DNA of 64,000 nt. Origin: JABIAG01 sp964561995 (lineage in GTDB: Archaea; Nanobdellota; Nanobdellia; Woesearchaeales; JABIAG01). How positions within the stretch are numbered: position 1 is the stretch's first letter; each line of letters begins with the position of its first letter. Shown piece by piece: positions 35,096 through 44,378 of this stretch. The position numbers and the translations under genes were made by a program. The notes under the pieces were generated by a model. That model saw nothing but the letters and a program-made list of their open reading frames with translations, ran no database searches and was not told the DNA's origin. The stretch lies in the NCBI GenBank assembly GCA_964561995.1, contig CAZLQZ010000002.1:90345-154344 (forward strand), written 5' to 3'.

Positions 35096-35944
35096 ATGAT
35101 GGTTGACGTACCTAAATTAATAGCTTACATATCATCTAATAAATTAACTTATCTTATTTTTTCATTAATTCTTGTTTATGTTGTTTATTTAATTATTTCA
35201 AAAACTGCAAGAAAAGCTTTACTAATTAGATCAAAATCTCCAAAAGAAAAAAATAATGTTAAATTATTTATTAGTTTAGTAAAATATTGTTTTTATGTCA
35301 TTGCTTTTTTAGTTGTTATTTTTGTTTTAACTGGTAGTTTGGCAGGACTTGGAGTTTCAGCTGGTTTACTTACTGCTGCATTAGGTTGGTCTTTACAACG
35401 TCCAATTACTGGAATTGCGGCATGGATTATGATTTTAGTAAGAAAGCCATTTCAAATTGGAGATAGAATTTTAATCGGTAATACCAGGGGCGATGTTGTT
35501 GATATTTCTTTAACTCATGTTTATTTAAGCGAAGTTGGCGGAACAACTGCTGCTGAAGAAAGTTCTGGTAGAGTTATTTTAATTCCAAATTCAATACTTT
35601 TCGAACAAAAAATAATTAATTATACTTTACAAGATGAATTTATTCTTGATGAAATAGATACTTTAGTTACTTATGAAAGTGATTTGGAAAAAATCAAAAA
35701 GATCTGCAATCAAGTAGCATTAAAATTTTTAGATGCTGATTTAAAAGAAAAAGGAATTAAGCCTTATGTTAGATTTGGACAAAAACCAAATGGCGTTAAT
35801 ATTAAATTATTTTATAAAGTTAAAGCATCAAATAAAGTTAGTGTAAGAAGTAATATAAATGGAGAAATAATAAAGAGCATTGTGAAAACTAAAGGAGTTA
35901 AAATTGCTTATCCTCATATCCAGGTTATTAAAAATCAAAAATGA
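35096..35944 (+). CDS. MscS-family small mechanosensitive channel
   Basis: A 282-residue pressure-relief channel. Three hydrophobic segments precede the pore helix region LGVSAGLLTAALGWSLQRPITGIAAWIMILV. The signature PFQIGDRILIGNTRGDVVDISLTHVYL, then VILIPNSILFEQKIINYT, is typical of the beta domain. A C-terminal alpha/beta domain follows (VRFGQKPNGVNIKLFYKVKA). TTTATATA lies about 25 bp upstream of the ATG. It overlaps the PIN-domain gene by 4 bp (ATGA). Confidence 0.93.
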   Translation: MMVDVPKLIAYISSNKLTYLIFSLILVYVVYLIISKTARKALLIRSKSPKEKNNVKLFISLVKYCFYVIAFLVVIFVLTGSLAGLGVSAGLLTAALGWSLQRPITGIAAWIMILVRKPFQIGDRILIGNTRGDVVDISLTHVYLSEVGGTTAAEESSGRVILIPNSILFEQKIINYTLQDEFILDEIDTLVTYESDLEKIKKICNQVALKFLDADLKEKGIKPYVRFGQKPNGVNIKLFYKVKASNKVSVRSNINGEIIKSIVKTKGVKIAYPHIQVIKNQK

Positions 35945-36354
35945 CTTATGCACTAGATACTTGTTACATTGTATGGTTGTTTGAAAATCATAAAGAGAAA
36001 TTACTTTTAAAAACTGATTATGTTATTACTTCTTTTAATTATGAAGAATTAATGCATATTGAACATAGACACAAAGTTTCTCCTTTTATTAAGGAAGCTG
36101 TAAGAAAGTTTGAAAAAAAATACAAATTCAACATTGTTGATGTTCCAATTAGTCCTGGAAATAGATTAGAAGAAATTAGTTATGTAAATGATTCGGAAAT
36201 TTTAAATCATGTAGGTGACCCTTCTGATTCTGTTTTGGTAAAATTTTGTGTTGAACATGGATATGATCTGGTTACTAGAGATAAGCACGATATTTACAAA
36301 GCTTCAAATGGTAATTTCTTTAAAAATATTAAAATCCTAAAATCTATTAGGTAA
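35941..36354 (+). CDS. PIN-domain protein
   Basis: A 137-residue PIN-fold putative RNase. The first aspartate is in YALDTCYIVWLFENHK, a central acidic residue lies in SFNYEELMHIEHRH, and the third/fourth in HVGDPSDSVLVKFCVEHGYDLVTRDKHDIYK. The DxSD and TRDKxD segments fit the PIN catalytic tetrad. No adjacent antitoxin-like gene is present, so a VapBC system is not supported; it is instead translationally coupled to the MscS channel gene. Confidence 0.8.
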   Translation: MTYALDTCYIVWLFENHKEKLLLKTDYVITSFNYEELMHIEHRHKVSPFIKEAVRKFEKKYKFNIVDVPISPGNRLEEISYVNDSEILNHVGDPSDSVLVKFCVEHGYDLVTRDKHDIYKASNGNFFKNIKILKSIR

Positions 36355-36387
36355 ACTTTTTAAACTTATTTCTCTTTTTATTAATTA

Positions 36388-36900
36388 ATGAAATCATTAT
36401 TATTGCATGTATGTTGTGCTTGTTGTTCTACCTCTTGTATTGAAAGGTTGAATCAAGATTATGATGTAACTTTATTTTTTTCAAATTCAAATATATTTCC
36501 TAAAAAAGAGTACGATAAAAGATTAGAAGAAACTAGAAAAGTTGCTAAAAAATTAGGTTTGCCTTTACTTGAAGATGATTATTGTCATGAAAAATGGTTA
36601 GAAAGCGTGAAAGGTTTAGAATCAGAAAAAGAGGGTGGAAAAAGATGTGTGAAATGTTTTGAGTATAATCTTTTAAGAGTTGCTAAAGTTGCAAAAAGTT
36701 TTGACTTTTTTACTACTACTCTAACAGTTAGTCCTTACAAAAATTCTAAAACTATATTTAATCTAGGTTCAAATTTTTCTAAATTTTTAGATATTGACTT
36801 TAAGAAGAAAGATGGTTTTAAAAGAAGTATTGAACTCAGTAAAGAATATGATTTGTATAGGCAAAATTATTGTGGTTGTGAATACTCAAAATATCAGTAA
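36388..36900 (+). CDS. queH: Epoxyqueuosine reductase QueH
   Basis: Catalyses the last step of queuosine synthesis, reducing epoxyqueuosine in tRNA to queuosine; 170 residues, the DUF208 family length. Conserved elements are LLLHVCCACC (C9, C10), FFSNSNIFPKKEYDKRLEE, GGKRCVKCFEYNLL (C87, C90), FFTTTLTVSPYKNSKTI and LYRQNYCGCEYS (C162, C164), which supply the iron-sulfur cluster and adjacent metal site. It is a cobalamin-independent alternative to QueG. It lies 470 bp from queA, with an unrelated HAD gene between them. Confidence 0.95.
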   Translation: MKSLLLHVCCACCSTSCIERLNQDYDVTLFFSNSNIFPKKEYDKRLEETRKVAKKLGLPLLEDDYCHEKWLESVKGLESEKEGGKRCVKCFEYNLLRVAKVAKSFDFFTTTLTVSPYKNSKTIFNLGSNFSKFLDIDFKKKDGFKRSIELSKEYDLYRQNYCGCEYSKYQ

Positions 36901-36932
36901 GAGATATAAATACCATCAAATTTCTTAATTTT

Positions 36933-37382
36933 ATGATCTCATATATAGCTTTGGACATTTATGGTACTATTTTAGCTACTGATGATCCAGATTGGGAATT
37001 AAAACCAAGAAAAGGAGCTTTAAAATTACTTAAAAATTGTCAAATGATGGGTTTAGAGGTTATTGCTGCATCTGATGCAAGTGTTGATGGAGTTAGATTA
37101 GAATTACAAGAAAAAGGTTTATTATCTTATTTTAAAGATATTAGGCAACTTATTGAAACGCCAAAAGAATTTCAAAGACTGGTGGATAATTATGACATTT
37201 CTCCACACCAATTAATTGTTATTGGGGATAATCCTAAAAAGGATATTCAAGGTGCAAAAGATTTTGGAGCAAGTTATATTTGTATTGAAGAATATGTTGG
37301 TTATGATACTAATAAACCATTAATTGATTCTATAAAAGATCATAATCTTTATTGTGGTTTAATTTTAGATTTATTTGCTTAA
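36933..37382 (+). CDS. HAD-superfamily phosphatase-like protein
   Basis: A 149-residue HAD protein. Motif I is IALDIYGTI (Asp nucleophile present; the usual second Asp is Tyr), motif II is VIAASDAS (Ser/Thr position), and motif IV is VIGDNPKKDIQGAKDFG. Loss of the second Asp is common in HAD members that are not typical phosphatases, so activity is uncertain. It overlaps queA, convergent, by 12 bp, and is 32 bp after queH, possibly cotranscribed. Confidence 0.8.
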   Translation: MISYIALDIYGTILATDDPDWELKPRKGALKLLKNCQMMGLEVIAASDASVDGVRLELQEKGLLSYFKDIRQLIETPKEFQRLVDNYDISPHQLIVIGDNPKKDIQGAKDFGASYICIEEYVGYDTNKPLIDSIKDHNLYCGLILDLFA

Positions 37383-38339
37383 AAACATAGCATCACCAAA
37401 ACTATAAAATCTATAATTTTCTCTTTTTGCTGTTTCATACAGTTCAAATAATATATCTTTACCAATATAAGCTGAAACCAATAAAAGTAAAGATGATTTT
37501 GGCAAATGAAAGTTGGTGATTATTCCATCAATTTTATTTTTAAATTTATATCCCGGATAAATAAATAATTTTGTTGATTTTTTGCACGGAATTATTTTGT
37601 TTTCATGACTTGATTCTATAGTTCTTAATGAGGTTGTTCCAACAACGAAAAGTTTTCCTTTTCTATTGTTAATTATATTGGCAGTTTCTGTACTTATTTC
37701 GATATCTTCTTCATGCATTTCATGTTTAGTAAAATCTTCTTCTTTGATTTCAAGAAATGTTCCAAAAGTAACATGTAAGCAAACTTTTGCAATTTTAACT
37801 CCTTTTTCTTTTATTTTATCTAGTAATTCATTCGTAAAATGTAATCCTGCAGTTGGTGCTGCAAAACTTCCTTCTTTTTGGCAATAAACTGTTTGGTATT
37901 GTTCATCTTTTACTTCTGTTTTAATATATGCTGGCAAAGGAACTTTTGCTTTTTTTAAATCAATTTTTTTATTAAATTCAACAAAATATTCGTCTCCTTT
38001 TTTATCATAAATTTCACATTCAAAATCCTCGAAAATAATTTTTCCTCTTGGATTTCTGCTATCAATTTTAACTTTAAATTTGTTATTTTCTAAATGTTCT
38101 AAAATTATTACTTCTGCAGGACTTCCAGTTTCTTTTTCCCCATTTAATCTTACTTTTTTTACTTTTGTTTCATTAATTACTAAAACATCATCTTTTTCTA
38201 AATAATGAATAATGTCTTTGAATTTTTTATGATGTATATTTTTATTATATACTAATAATTTACTTTCATCTCTTTTTTTTAATGGTTGCTGAGCAATAAA
38301 TTCTTTTGGTAAATCATAATCAAAATCTGTTAGGTTCAT
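37371..38339 (-). CDS. queA: S-adenosylmethionine:tRNA ribosyltransferase-isomerase QueA
   Basis: Transfers and rearranges the ribosyl part of SAM onto preQ1 in tRNA, giving epoxyqueuosine. It is 322 residues, near the bacterial length. The signatures are DFDYDLPKEFIAQQPLKKRDESKLLV, GSFAAPTAGLHFTNELL, VCLHVTFGTF, VVGTTSLRTIES, LFIYPGYKFK, GIITNFHLPKSSLLLLVSA and YRFYSFGDAMFLSK. Each segment is intact, so an active enzyme is expected. Known mainly from bacteria; together with tgt and queH it forms the tRNA-bound half of queuosine synthesis. Confidence 0.97.
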   Translation of the reverse strand: MNLTDFDYDLPKEFIAQQPLKKRDESKLLVYNKNIHHKKFKDIIHYLEKDDVLVINETKVKKVRLNGEKETGSPAEVIILEHLENNKFKVKIDSRNPRGKIIFEDFECEIYDKKGDEYFVEFNKKIDLKKAKVPLPAYIKTEVKDEQYQTVYCQKEGSFAAPTAGLHFTNELLDKIKEKGVKIAKVCLHVTFGTFLEIKEEDFTKHEMHEEDIEISTETANIINNRKGKLFVVGTTSLRTIESSHENKIIPCKKSTKLFIYPGYKFKNKIDGIITNFHLPKSSLLLLVSAYIGKDILFELYETAKRENYRFYSFGDAMFLSK

Positions 38340-38361
38340 TTAACTATAGAATTAGAAAACC

Positions 38362-38369
38362 TTTATATA
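38362..38369 (+). promoter_or_regulatory. TATA box of the PIG-L deacetylase gene
   Basis: TTTATATA centred 26 bp before the ATG at 38392, implying a leaderless mRNA. Confidence 0.65.
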
Positions 38370-38391
38370 CCTTTTTCTTGTGATTAGTATA

Positions 38392-39039
38392 ATGGAATCT
38401 GTATTAGTATTATGTGCTCATCCTGATGACGAAGTGTTTGGATTAGGTGGAACTATTGCCAAATATTCTAAAGAAGGTAAAAAAGTAGTATCTATTATTT
38501 TTTCTTATGGTGAAAAAGCATTACCTTATTTTAAAGAGGAAGAAGTTAGAAAAATCAGAAAAAAAGAAAGTTTAGATGCTGCAAAAGTAATGGGTACTAA
38601 AAATACTTTATTTTTAGGTTTAGAAGAAGGTAAGTTTGAAAAGGCTAAAAAAAAAGATTTTGAAGTAATTAGGTCAATAATTCTAGAATTAAAACCTTCT
38701 AAGATTTTTACTCATTCAATGGATGACCCTCATATGGACCATAGGGCAACTCATAAATTAGTTGTTGATTTGTTAAAAGATATGGATTATCAAGGAGAAT
38801 TGTATGCATTTAATGTGTGGAATCCAATGTCATTTAGAAAAAGGCATTTGCCTAAATTATTTGTTGATATTAGTGATACTTTTAAAATAAAAATAAAAGC
38901 TATTCGAAAGTTTGAAACTCAAAAAATGCAAGGCAGATGGCCTTTAATGCCTGCTATTTTTGCTAGAGCATTAGTATATGGATTTCAAAATAAATGTAAA
39001 TTTGCTGAAAAATTTCTTAAAGTTGATTTTAATTCATAA
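38392..39039 (+). CDS. PIG-L/LmbE-family deacetylase
   Basis: A 215-residue zinc-dependent N-acetylglucosaminyl deacetylase-like enzyme. The N-terminal ESVLVLCAHPDDEVFGLGGTI carries the HPDDE motif, and HSMDDPHMDHRATHKLVVDLL carries the HxDH element with two zinc ligands. The ATG at 38392 is chosen since TTTATATA at 38362-38369 is centred 26 bp upstream; an in-frame GTG at 38380 is less likely. Substrates in the family are GlcNAc-linked lipids or cofactors. A degraded copy of its ends lies at 44166-44338. Confidence 0.88.
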   Translation: MESVLVLCAHPDDEVFGLGGTIAKYSKEGKKVVSIIFSYGEKALPYFKEEEVRKIRKKESLDAAKVMGTKNTLFLGLEEGKFEKAKKKDFEVIRSIILELKPSKIFTHSMDDPHMDHRATHKLVVDLLKDMDYQGELYAFNVWNPMSFRKRHLPKLFVDISDTFKIKIKAIRKFETQKMQGRWPLMPAIFARALVYGFQNKCKFAEKFLKVDFNS

Positions 39040-39077
39040 ATACTTAAAAGTAAATTATTTTGTTTATTGTTATTATT

Positions 39078-40469
39078 ATGAATTTTGTTTTTTTGATAGC
39101 TTTAATTAATTTAATTTTAATAGTTATATTTTTATTTTTTTTTAAATTTAAAATTAGTAAACACAGTTGGTATTTTATTCTATTTTTTTGTTTGTTAAAT
39201 GTACTATTGATTTTTTTATTTTTTCCTTTAAGTCACCAATTTTTAATTGACGAATCTTTTTACATGGAAGCAGGAAAGAATATTGTTTTAAAAAACAAAT
39301 TAACTTTAGATAATGCAGAATATGAAAAGCAAATTGGTTGGCCTATAATTCTTTCTTTATCTTATAAAATTTTTGGTATTGATAATTATGTTGCAATATA
39401 TACTACTATTTTTTTGAGTTGTTTGTCAATTTTTGCATTTTATTTATTCACTTATCTTCTATTTAAGAAAGAGAAGATTGCCATAATTTCTTCTTTAATT
39501 TATACTCTTTTTCCTTTAAGATTACAAATGGCTGCATCAGTAGAAACAATTACATTTTCACTTCTTTTTATTTTCTTAACATTGTGTTCTTTTATTATTT
39601 ATTCTTACAATCTAAATTTTAAAACTCAAATCTTGGGTTGGTTATTTTTCTTTTTTACAATTCAAATAAGATTGGAGAATATTTTGTTATTAATTCCTAT
39701 TATTTTTATTTTAAGAAAAGAAAAACTTTCAAAAAAACATTTTATTATCTTATTCTTATTTATTCCTTTTATTTATTCTTTTATTTTTCAATATTTGAGA
39801 ATTAATAATTTTTATGTTAAAGCTTATAGTGGTAATATTATTTTTTATGGGTTTTCTTTAGCTAAATTTACTTTATTTAATAATTTAGAATTAATTCTTT
39901 TGTTTATAGGGATGGTGGGTTTTTTATATTATGTTAAAAATCGAAATTTTTTTTTATTATTTTGTATGATCTCTTTTTCTTTTCCTTTTATTTATAATTA
40001 TGCAGATACTTTTCATTTCTTACCTTTTTTTTCTTTTTTAATAGTACTAATTGGTTATTTATTATTTAGAATTAAAAAACAATTTTTGATTGGTCTTTTA
40101 ATTATTTTATTAATTATTTCTTTTTATAATATTGAAGTAGATGATAATTTAATATTACAAACAAAATTAATGCACGATTTAGAAATTCCGAAAGATTGTT
40201 TTTTAATTTCTTCTAGAAGTATTTTTTTTACTTCAACAAGAAATTTGAGGGCATATTCTGTCGATGAGGCAATTAATAAATTAAGAATAACTCCTTATTT
40301 TTTTGAGGAATGTACTTATTATATAGAAGATATTCTTTGCTATAAGAATTATTATGGTACTGACGCCATTAAAAAATGTAAAGAAATTAAAAAAAAGTTT
40401 AAATTTAATTTATTTGATACTTTTTCTGATGGTAATAGTACTGTGAAATACTATAGTAAAGTTTATTAA
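39078..40469 (+). CDS. Multi-pass GT39-like glycosyltransferase or membrane protein
   Basis: A 463-residue protein with about 11-12 hydrophobic helices. The first external loop has a DESFYMEAGKNIVLKNKL segment (an Asp-Glu pair just after helix 2), which resembles the catalytic loop of dolichyl-phosphate-dependent (GT39/ArnT-like) glycosyltransferases; NAEYEKQIGWPIILSLSYKIFG follows, matching the YPPG-like region. The C-terminal 90 residues are soluble with three cysteines. TTG at 39060 extends the frame; ATG 39078 is preferred. Likely decorates surface proteins or lipids with sugars. Confidence 0.7.
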   Translation: MNFVFLIALINLILIVIFLFFFKFKISKHSWYFILFFCLLNVLLIFLFFPLSHQFLIDESFYMEAGKNIVLKNKLTLDNAEYEKQIGWPIILSLSYKIFGIDNYVAIYTTIFLSCLSIFAFYLFTYLLFKKEKIAIISSLIYTLFPLRLQMAASVETITFSLLFIFLTLCSFIIYSYNLNFKTQILGWLFFFFTIQIRLENILLLIPIIFILRKEKLSKKHFIILFLFIPFIYSFIFQYLRINNFYVKAYSGNIIFYGFSLAKFTLFNNLELILLFIGMVGFLYYVKNRNFFLLFCMISFSFPFIYNYADTFHFLPFFSFLIVLIGYLLFRIKKQFLIGLLIILLIISFYNIEVDDNLILQTKLMHDLEIPKDCFLISSRSIFFTSTRNLRAYSVDEAINKLRITPYFFEECTYYIEDILCYKNYYGTDAIKKCKEIKKKFKFNLFDTFSDGNSTVKYYSKVY

Positions 40470-40493
40470 GTAGTTTTTTCATTTTAAAACAAT

Positions 40494-41216
40494 ATGTTTA
40501 AAGGAATTGTTTACATAATTATTTTAGTATTATTTTGTTCTTTTGTATCTGCACTTGATTTGAGTGATTTAGACGCACCTCCTCCTTCCCCTACTGGCTC
40601 TTCAAGTAGTTTAGATAGTGAAGATTTGACTGAGGCAGAAAATACCTCCGTTATAATCCCTGTAGTTCAACCAATAGTTCAGCCCACAACTACAAAATCT
40701 AATTTAACTACAATTACTTCATGGACTAGTCCTGTTTCAGATTCTAATGTTCTAATTAAAATGTATGATATTAAAGATGATCTTGAAAATAAATTTTTAA
40801 CTAAAAAAGACATTATTGATTTAATTCAAGAACAAATATTTTTAAAAGAGGAAGCAGATGCAATTATTTCTAATAATTTAGAAAGTTATTCCCCTAATCA
40901 ATCATTAAGATTTGTGTATATATTAATTGGTACTTTATTTGTTTGTTTTTTAGGAATTTTAATTTATTATGTTAAAACAAAAACTAAAAAATTTAAAGTT
41001 TCTTCAAACGAAAAGTTTTTAAATAAAAAACCAAAATATAAATTTAAAGTTTCGCCTTTATATTCAACAATTAGGTATGGTTCGAATTTTGATACAATGG
41101 TAAGTTATGTAAGGAGGAATACTCACATTGATATTATAAAATTAAAAGTGTTATTAATTAAACAAGGTTGGAGAGAATCTGAAGTCAATGAAGCTTTAAA
41201 AAGGAGGATAAAATGA
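40494..41216 (+). CDS. Exported protein with TM anchor and small C-terminal helical domain
   Basis: A 240-residue protein. A signal peptide (FKGIVYIIILVLFCSFVSA) is followed by a low-complexity Ser/Thr/Pro-rich stretch (DAPPPSPTGSSSSLDS, about 27-60). A transmembrane helix lies at about 143-165 (FVYILIGTLFVCFLGILIYY). The last 45 residues (SYVRRNTHIDIIKLKVLLIK...GWRESEVNEALKRRIK) form a small UBA-like helical bundle of the sort seen at the end of many archaeal membrane proteins. It overlaps the downstream lipoprotein gene by 4 bp. Specific role unknown. Confidence 0.55.
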   Translation: MFKGIVYIIILVLFCSFVSALDLSDLDAPPPSPTGSSSSLDSEDLTEAENTSVIIPVVQPIVQPTTTKSNLTTITSWTSPVSDSNVLIKMYDIKDDLENKFLTKKDIIDLIQEQIFLKEEADAIISNNLESYSPNQSLRFVYILIGTLFVCFLGILIYYVKTKTKKFKVSSNEKFLNKKPKYKFKVSPLYSTIRYGSNFDTMVSYVRRNTHIDIIKLKVLLIKQGWRESEVNEALKRRIK

Positions 41217-44110
41217 AAAAATATTTATTAATTATTGTTTTAGTTGTTATGTTTTTTATGAGTGGATGTGGTCAAGAAGAGTATCCTGATGAACCTGGTG
41301 AAATTGGAGCAAGTGGTTCCGATTCTGGAATTGCCGCGGGTCAAGCTTATGCGAGCTATTCGCAGTATGGATTTGCACCTCCTATAGATGTTTTTAATAG
41401 CAATCAATTAGTTTTTGAAATAGACCCTAATGTGCATTATATTGAAATTGGTACAGAAGACGATTTAATAGATATTCAAATTAATGTAGACCAAGATGAT
41501 GGATTGATTTACAAATATGGTTATTACTTTTCAAAAGATGGAAATTGGAGACAGTTTGAATTTCCTCAAACAACTGCAGCAGGTACTAATTGGATTAAAA
41601 ATAAAGGTAGTGTTGAACTATCTTTAAATAAAGAAGTTTTTGATATCGGTAAAAATTTTATTGTTGCTTATTCCTGTGAAAAATATGAGGGCGAGTGGAA
41701 ATGTGGATGTTCTTCTAAATCTGGAAGATGCAACCAATGGATGTTACAAGAATTTCTATTAAATAATGTAGAGTATCCTCCTGAACCTGATTCTCCTGGT
41801 GAAATTGTATTTACAAGAATTTCTACGGGTGGTTATGATGGAAATTTACATTCAGTTGAAAAATTTAAGTTATATGCTAGTCTTGATTCGATTAAAGATA
41901 TTTCTTCTCAATTACAAAATCCAAGATTTACTTTAACAGATGATAATGGAAATGTTACTACTATTAGTGAATTGGAAGGAGGAGAAGTAAATTGTTATGA
42001 ATCAGATTCAAATTTCTTTTGTAATACTTACTATACTGCCTTTTTTACCCCTGAAGAAGACAATGGCGAATATATCTTAGAATTCACAACTGATAATTTA
42101 GAAAATTCTAAACAAATTTATGTTCCAACAATTTATATCGATTCAACTACATTTGATGGAGCACCTTCTTCAGATATTGGAGGATGGGATTATGTATCTA
42201 GTAATGCTTTTAGAAATTTTGAAAGAGACGTAGCAATTGACCAAAAAATACAGATTTATAACACAGATAATAATTGGGCATATGCTTATCAAAGAAACTA
42301 TAATTTACATGATTTAAAAGATGAAATTTCTGATGTGTTTGAATTAGTTCAAACAAATGGTGGCGTGGTTTATGAGTCTTATTCTAAATATAGTAGTATT
42401 TATTCGTCTTATAATTATGAGTATTATAATTGGAAGTGGGAAAGTGATGAAAAAATTATTCAACTATCTGTTTCAATTCAGGATTTAACAGAATCCAGTG
42501 CTGTGGAATTATTGAATAAATATTTAGAATTATTTCCTAGTGATTTAGTAATTACTGAACCATCTATTGATTCAGTGGAAGATTCTGTATTAGTTGCATC
42601 TTCTGGTAATAATTTCAATATTGGTGAAAGTATTGGTGATCTTGAAACAACTCTAGATGATAATGATTTGCCAAATTTGTTAGCAGACGGAGTATTTGAG
42701 GAATCTCTAGGTAATATAAATAATCAGGAAGATTATACTCAGGAATTAAAATTTATTTCTGGATATGGAAATGGACGAATTATTGTTGAACAAAAAGATG
42801 ATGACGCTCCCGAGGGAGGATTGTATTTATACTTCGGTAATAGCAATGATAATTTCATGTATACATACATTCTTGAGTTTGATAATGGTGTTGAATATGA
42901 TAATTCTTCTGAATTAAATGCTAATGAAGACTTAATGGGTTCAGAATTAATTATTCAAGGTGTAAAATATACTATTGAAAGTGTAAAACTTTCGGCAACT
43001 ACATTAGATGTTATAGAAATTAGTGATGGTACAAATAGTATTAAATTGCAAGATTTTAATAAAGTTGAGGTAAATGGCAAAGATATAGACGGTTCACAAG
43101 CAACATTTGAAAGTGATAATGGGGATTTGGTGACAATTAGTATTTCTTATACACCTGAAGATAAAATTTATTTGGCTGCAGGAGAATCAATAGTTGATCC
43201 AATCTTTGGAAGTTTTGAAATTTTATTTACTGAAAATAATTCAAATTATGAAGACCTAGAGTTTGATGTTTCTAGTGATGATTTGACTTTAACATTCAAT
43301 AATCAGGATGGTGACGAAATAGAATTACCTTTCTTTTGTAATGGAACTTGTGATAATGTAGAACATGATGCAATCTTTTTTGGTAAAGGAACTGATGCTA
43401 ATGAGAGATATTACTTTAAAGATGGTGAATGTGTTGGTTTGACTTCTGTTACAGACTGTGAAGGTGCTAAGTTTCTTGTTAAATATGGTGACAGTTTAAG
43501 AATAATAGAGATTGTTGATATTGATTTGAATGATAATAGGACAACACTTTCTGATTTAATTTCGACTATTTCTACAACATCAATTAAAAAAATCACTGGT
43601 GATTCTCAGGATTTTAATTTAATTGATCTTTCATTTCAAGTTGGGTTAGTAATAGATCCAGAAAATAAGAAAGTTATATTTGTTGGTGATGATATTATTG
43701 GAGTTGGTCAAGAGTTTGAAACTGAAAATGAATTATTAATCAGCATTAATGGGATGAGTGATAATGGAATTAATTTAGTGGATGAAACTTCAAACAATAA
43801 AATGTTCATTAATTTTAATGAAGCTGAAGGGGAAGTTGATTCTACATCGGACACAAATGGTGATTCAAGAACTAATTTTGAATTTAATTTAGTAATTGAT
43901 CCTGTAGATGAAGAAATAAATATTCTTACTCCAGTATTTACTAAAGCAACTTTTGTAGGACAAGATTTATCTGAAAGTAATGATAATGACAAATTATTTT
44001 ACAGCGATTATGGGACTAAAATTCTTTATGATGGTGAAGATAATAGGTATGCAACTATTTCTTTTCTCAAAAAAGAATTAGAGGTTTTGGTTTATGTACA
44101 AAAAACTTGA
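41213..44110 (+). CDS. Very large surface lipoprotein, unknown
   Basis: A 965-residue exported protein. The signal peptide ends in a lipobox FFMSGCGQ (Cys19), so lipid attachment is expected. The mature protein is acidic, rich in Asp, Asn, Ser and Glu, with repeated beta-strand patterns typical of extracellular beta-sandwich domains. Two cysteine-rich spots (CEKYEGEWKCGCSSKSGRC at about 160-175; CNGTCDN near 710) may form disulphides. The start at 41213 has a strong AGGAGG 5 bp upstream and overlaps the previous stop (ATGA). No known domain recognised. Confidence 0.7.
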   Translation: MKKYLLIIVLVVMFFMSGCGQEEYPDEPGEIGASGSDSGIAAGQAYASYSQYGFAPPIDVFNSNQLVFEIDPNVHYIEIGTEDDLIDIQINVDQDDGLIYKYGYYFSKDGNWRQFEFPQTTAAGTNWIKNKGSVELSLNKEVFDIGKNFIVAYSCEKYEGEWKCGCSSKSGRCNQWMLQEFLLNNVEYPPEPDSPGEIVFTRISTGGYDGNLHSVEKFKLYASLDSIKDISSQLQNPRFTLTDDNGNVTTISELEGGEVNCYESDSNFFCNTYYTAFFTPEEDNGEYILEFTTDNLENSKQIYVPTIYIDSTTFDGAPSSDIGGWDYVSSNAFRNFERDVAIDQKIQIYNTDNNWAYAYQRNYNLHDLKDEISDVFELVQTNGGVVYESYSKYSSIYSSYNYEYYNWKWESDEKIIQLSVSIQDLTESSAVELLNKYLELFPSDLVITEPSIDSVEDSVLVASSGNNFNIGESIGDLETTLDDNDLPNLLADGVFEESLGNINNQEDYTQELKFISGYGNGRIIVEQKDDDAPEGGLYLYFGNSNDNFMYTYILEFDNGVEYDNSSELNANEDLMGSELIIQGVKYTIESVKLSATTLDVIEISDGTNSIKLQDFNKVEVNGKDIDGSQATFESDNGDLVTISISYTPEDKIYLAAGESIVDPIFGSFEILFTENNSNYEDLEFDVSSDDLTLTFNNQDGDEIELPFFCNGTCDNVEHDAIFFGKGTDANERYYFKDGECVGLTSVTDCEGAKFLVKYGDSLRIIEIVDIDLNDNRTTLSDLISTISTTSIKKITGDSQDFNLIDLSFQVGLVIDPENKKVIFVGDDIIGVGQEFETENELLISINGMSDNGINLVDETSNNKMFINFNEAEGEVDSTSDTNGDSRTNFEFNLVIDPVDEEINILTPVFTKATFVGQDLSESNDNDKLFYSDYGTKILYDGEDNRYATISFLKKELEVLVYVQKT

Positions 44111-44165
44111 ATTGCATTTGATTGTCATAAATTATTTTTTATTTTTTTTTATGATGAAAAAAAAT

Positions 44166-44338
44166 TTACCTTATCTTATGTAGTAAGAAATTAGAAAGAT
44201 TAAAAAAAAAGAAAGTTTAAACGTTGCAAAAGTAATGATGGATGACTTTTAATGCCTGCTGTTTTTGCAAGGGCTTTAGTATACGAATTTCAAAATAGAT
44301 GTAGATTTGCTGAAAAATTTCTTAAAATTGACGTTAAA
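44166..44338 (+). pseudogene. Decayed remnant of the PIG-L deacetylase gene
   Basis: The stretch from about 44166 closely follows 38524-38594 of the intact deacetylase gene (TTACCTTAT, then GAAAGTTTA, then GCAAAAGTAATG). It then jumps by internal deletion to the 3' end (TTTAATGCCTGCT through GCTGAAAAATTTCTTAAA), with about a dozen differences over the last 90 positions. The frame contains TAA stops. It is therefore a partial duplicate, on the same strand about 5 kb downstream of the parent. Stop codons rule out an intact product. Confidence 0.85.
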
Positions 44339-44378
44339 AAATTAGTTTTGTTACAAATATTCAAATTTATAATAACTT

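Noticed and set aside
35941..36354. VapBC toxin-antitoxin system
   Set aside because: The PIN protein has no antitoxin-sized neighbour; it is fused by overlap to the MscS gene instead.
43708..43992. 94-residue minus-strand open frame
   Set aside because: Antisense to the large lipoprotein with no independent signals.
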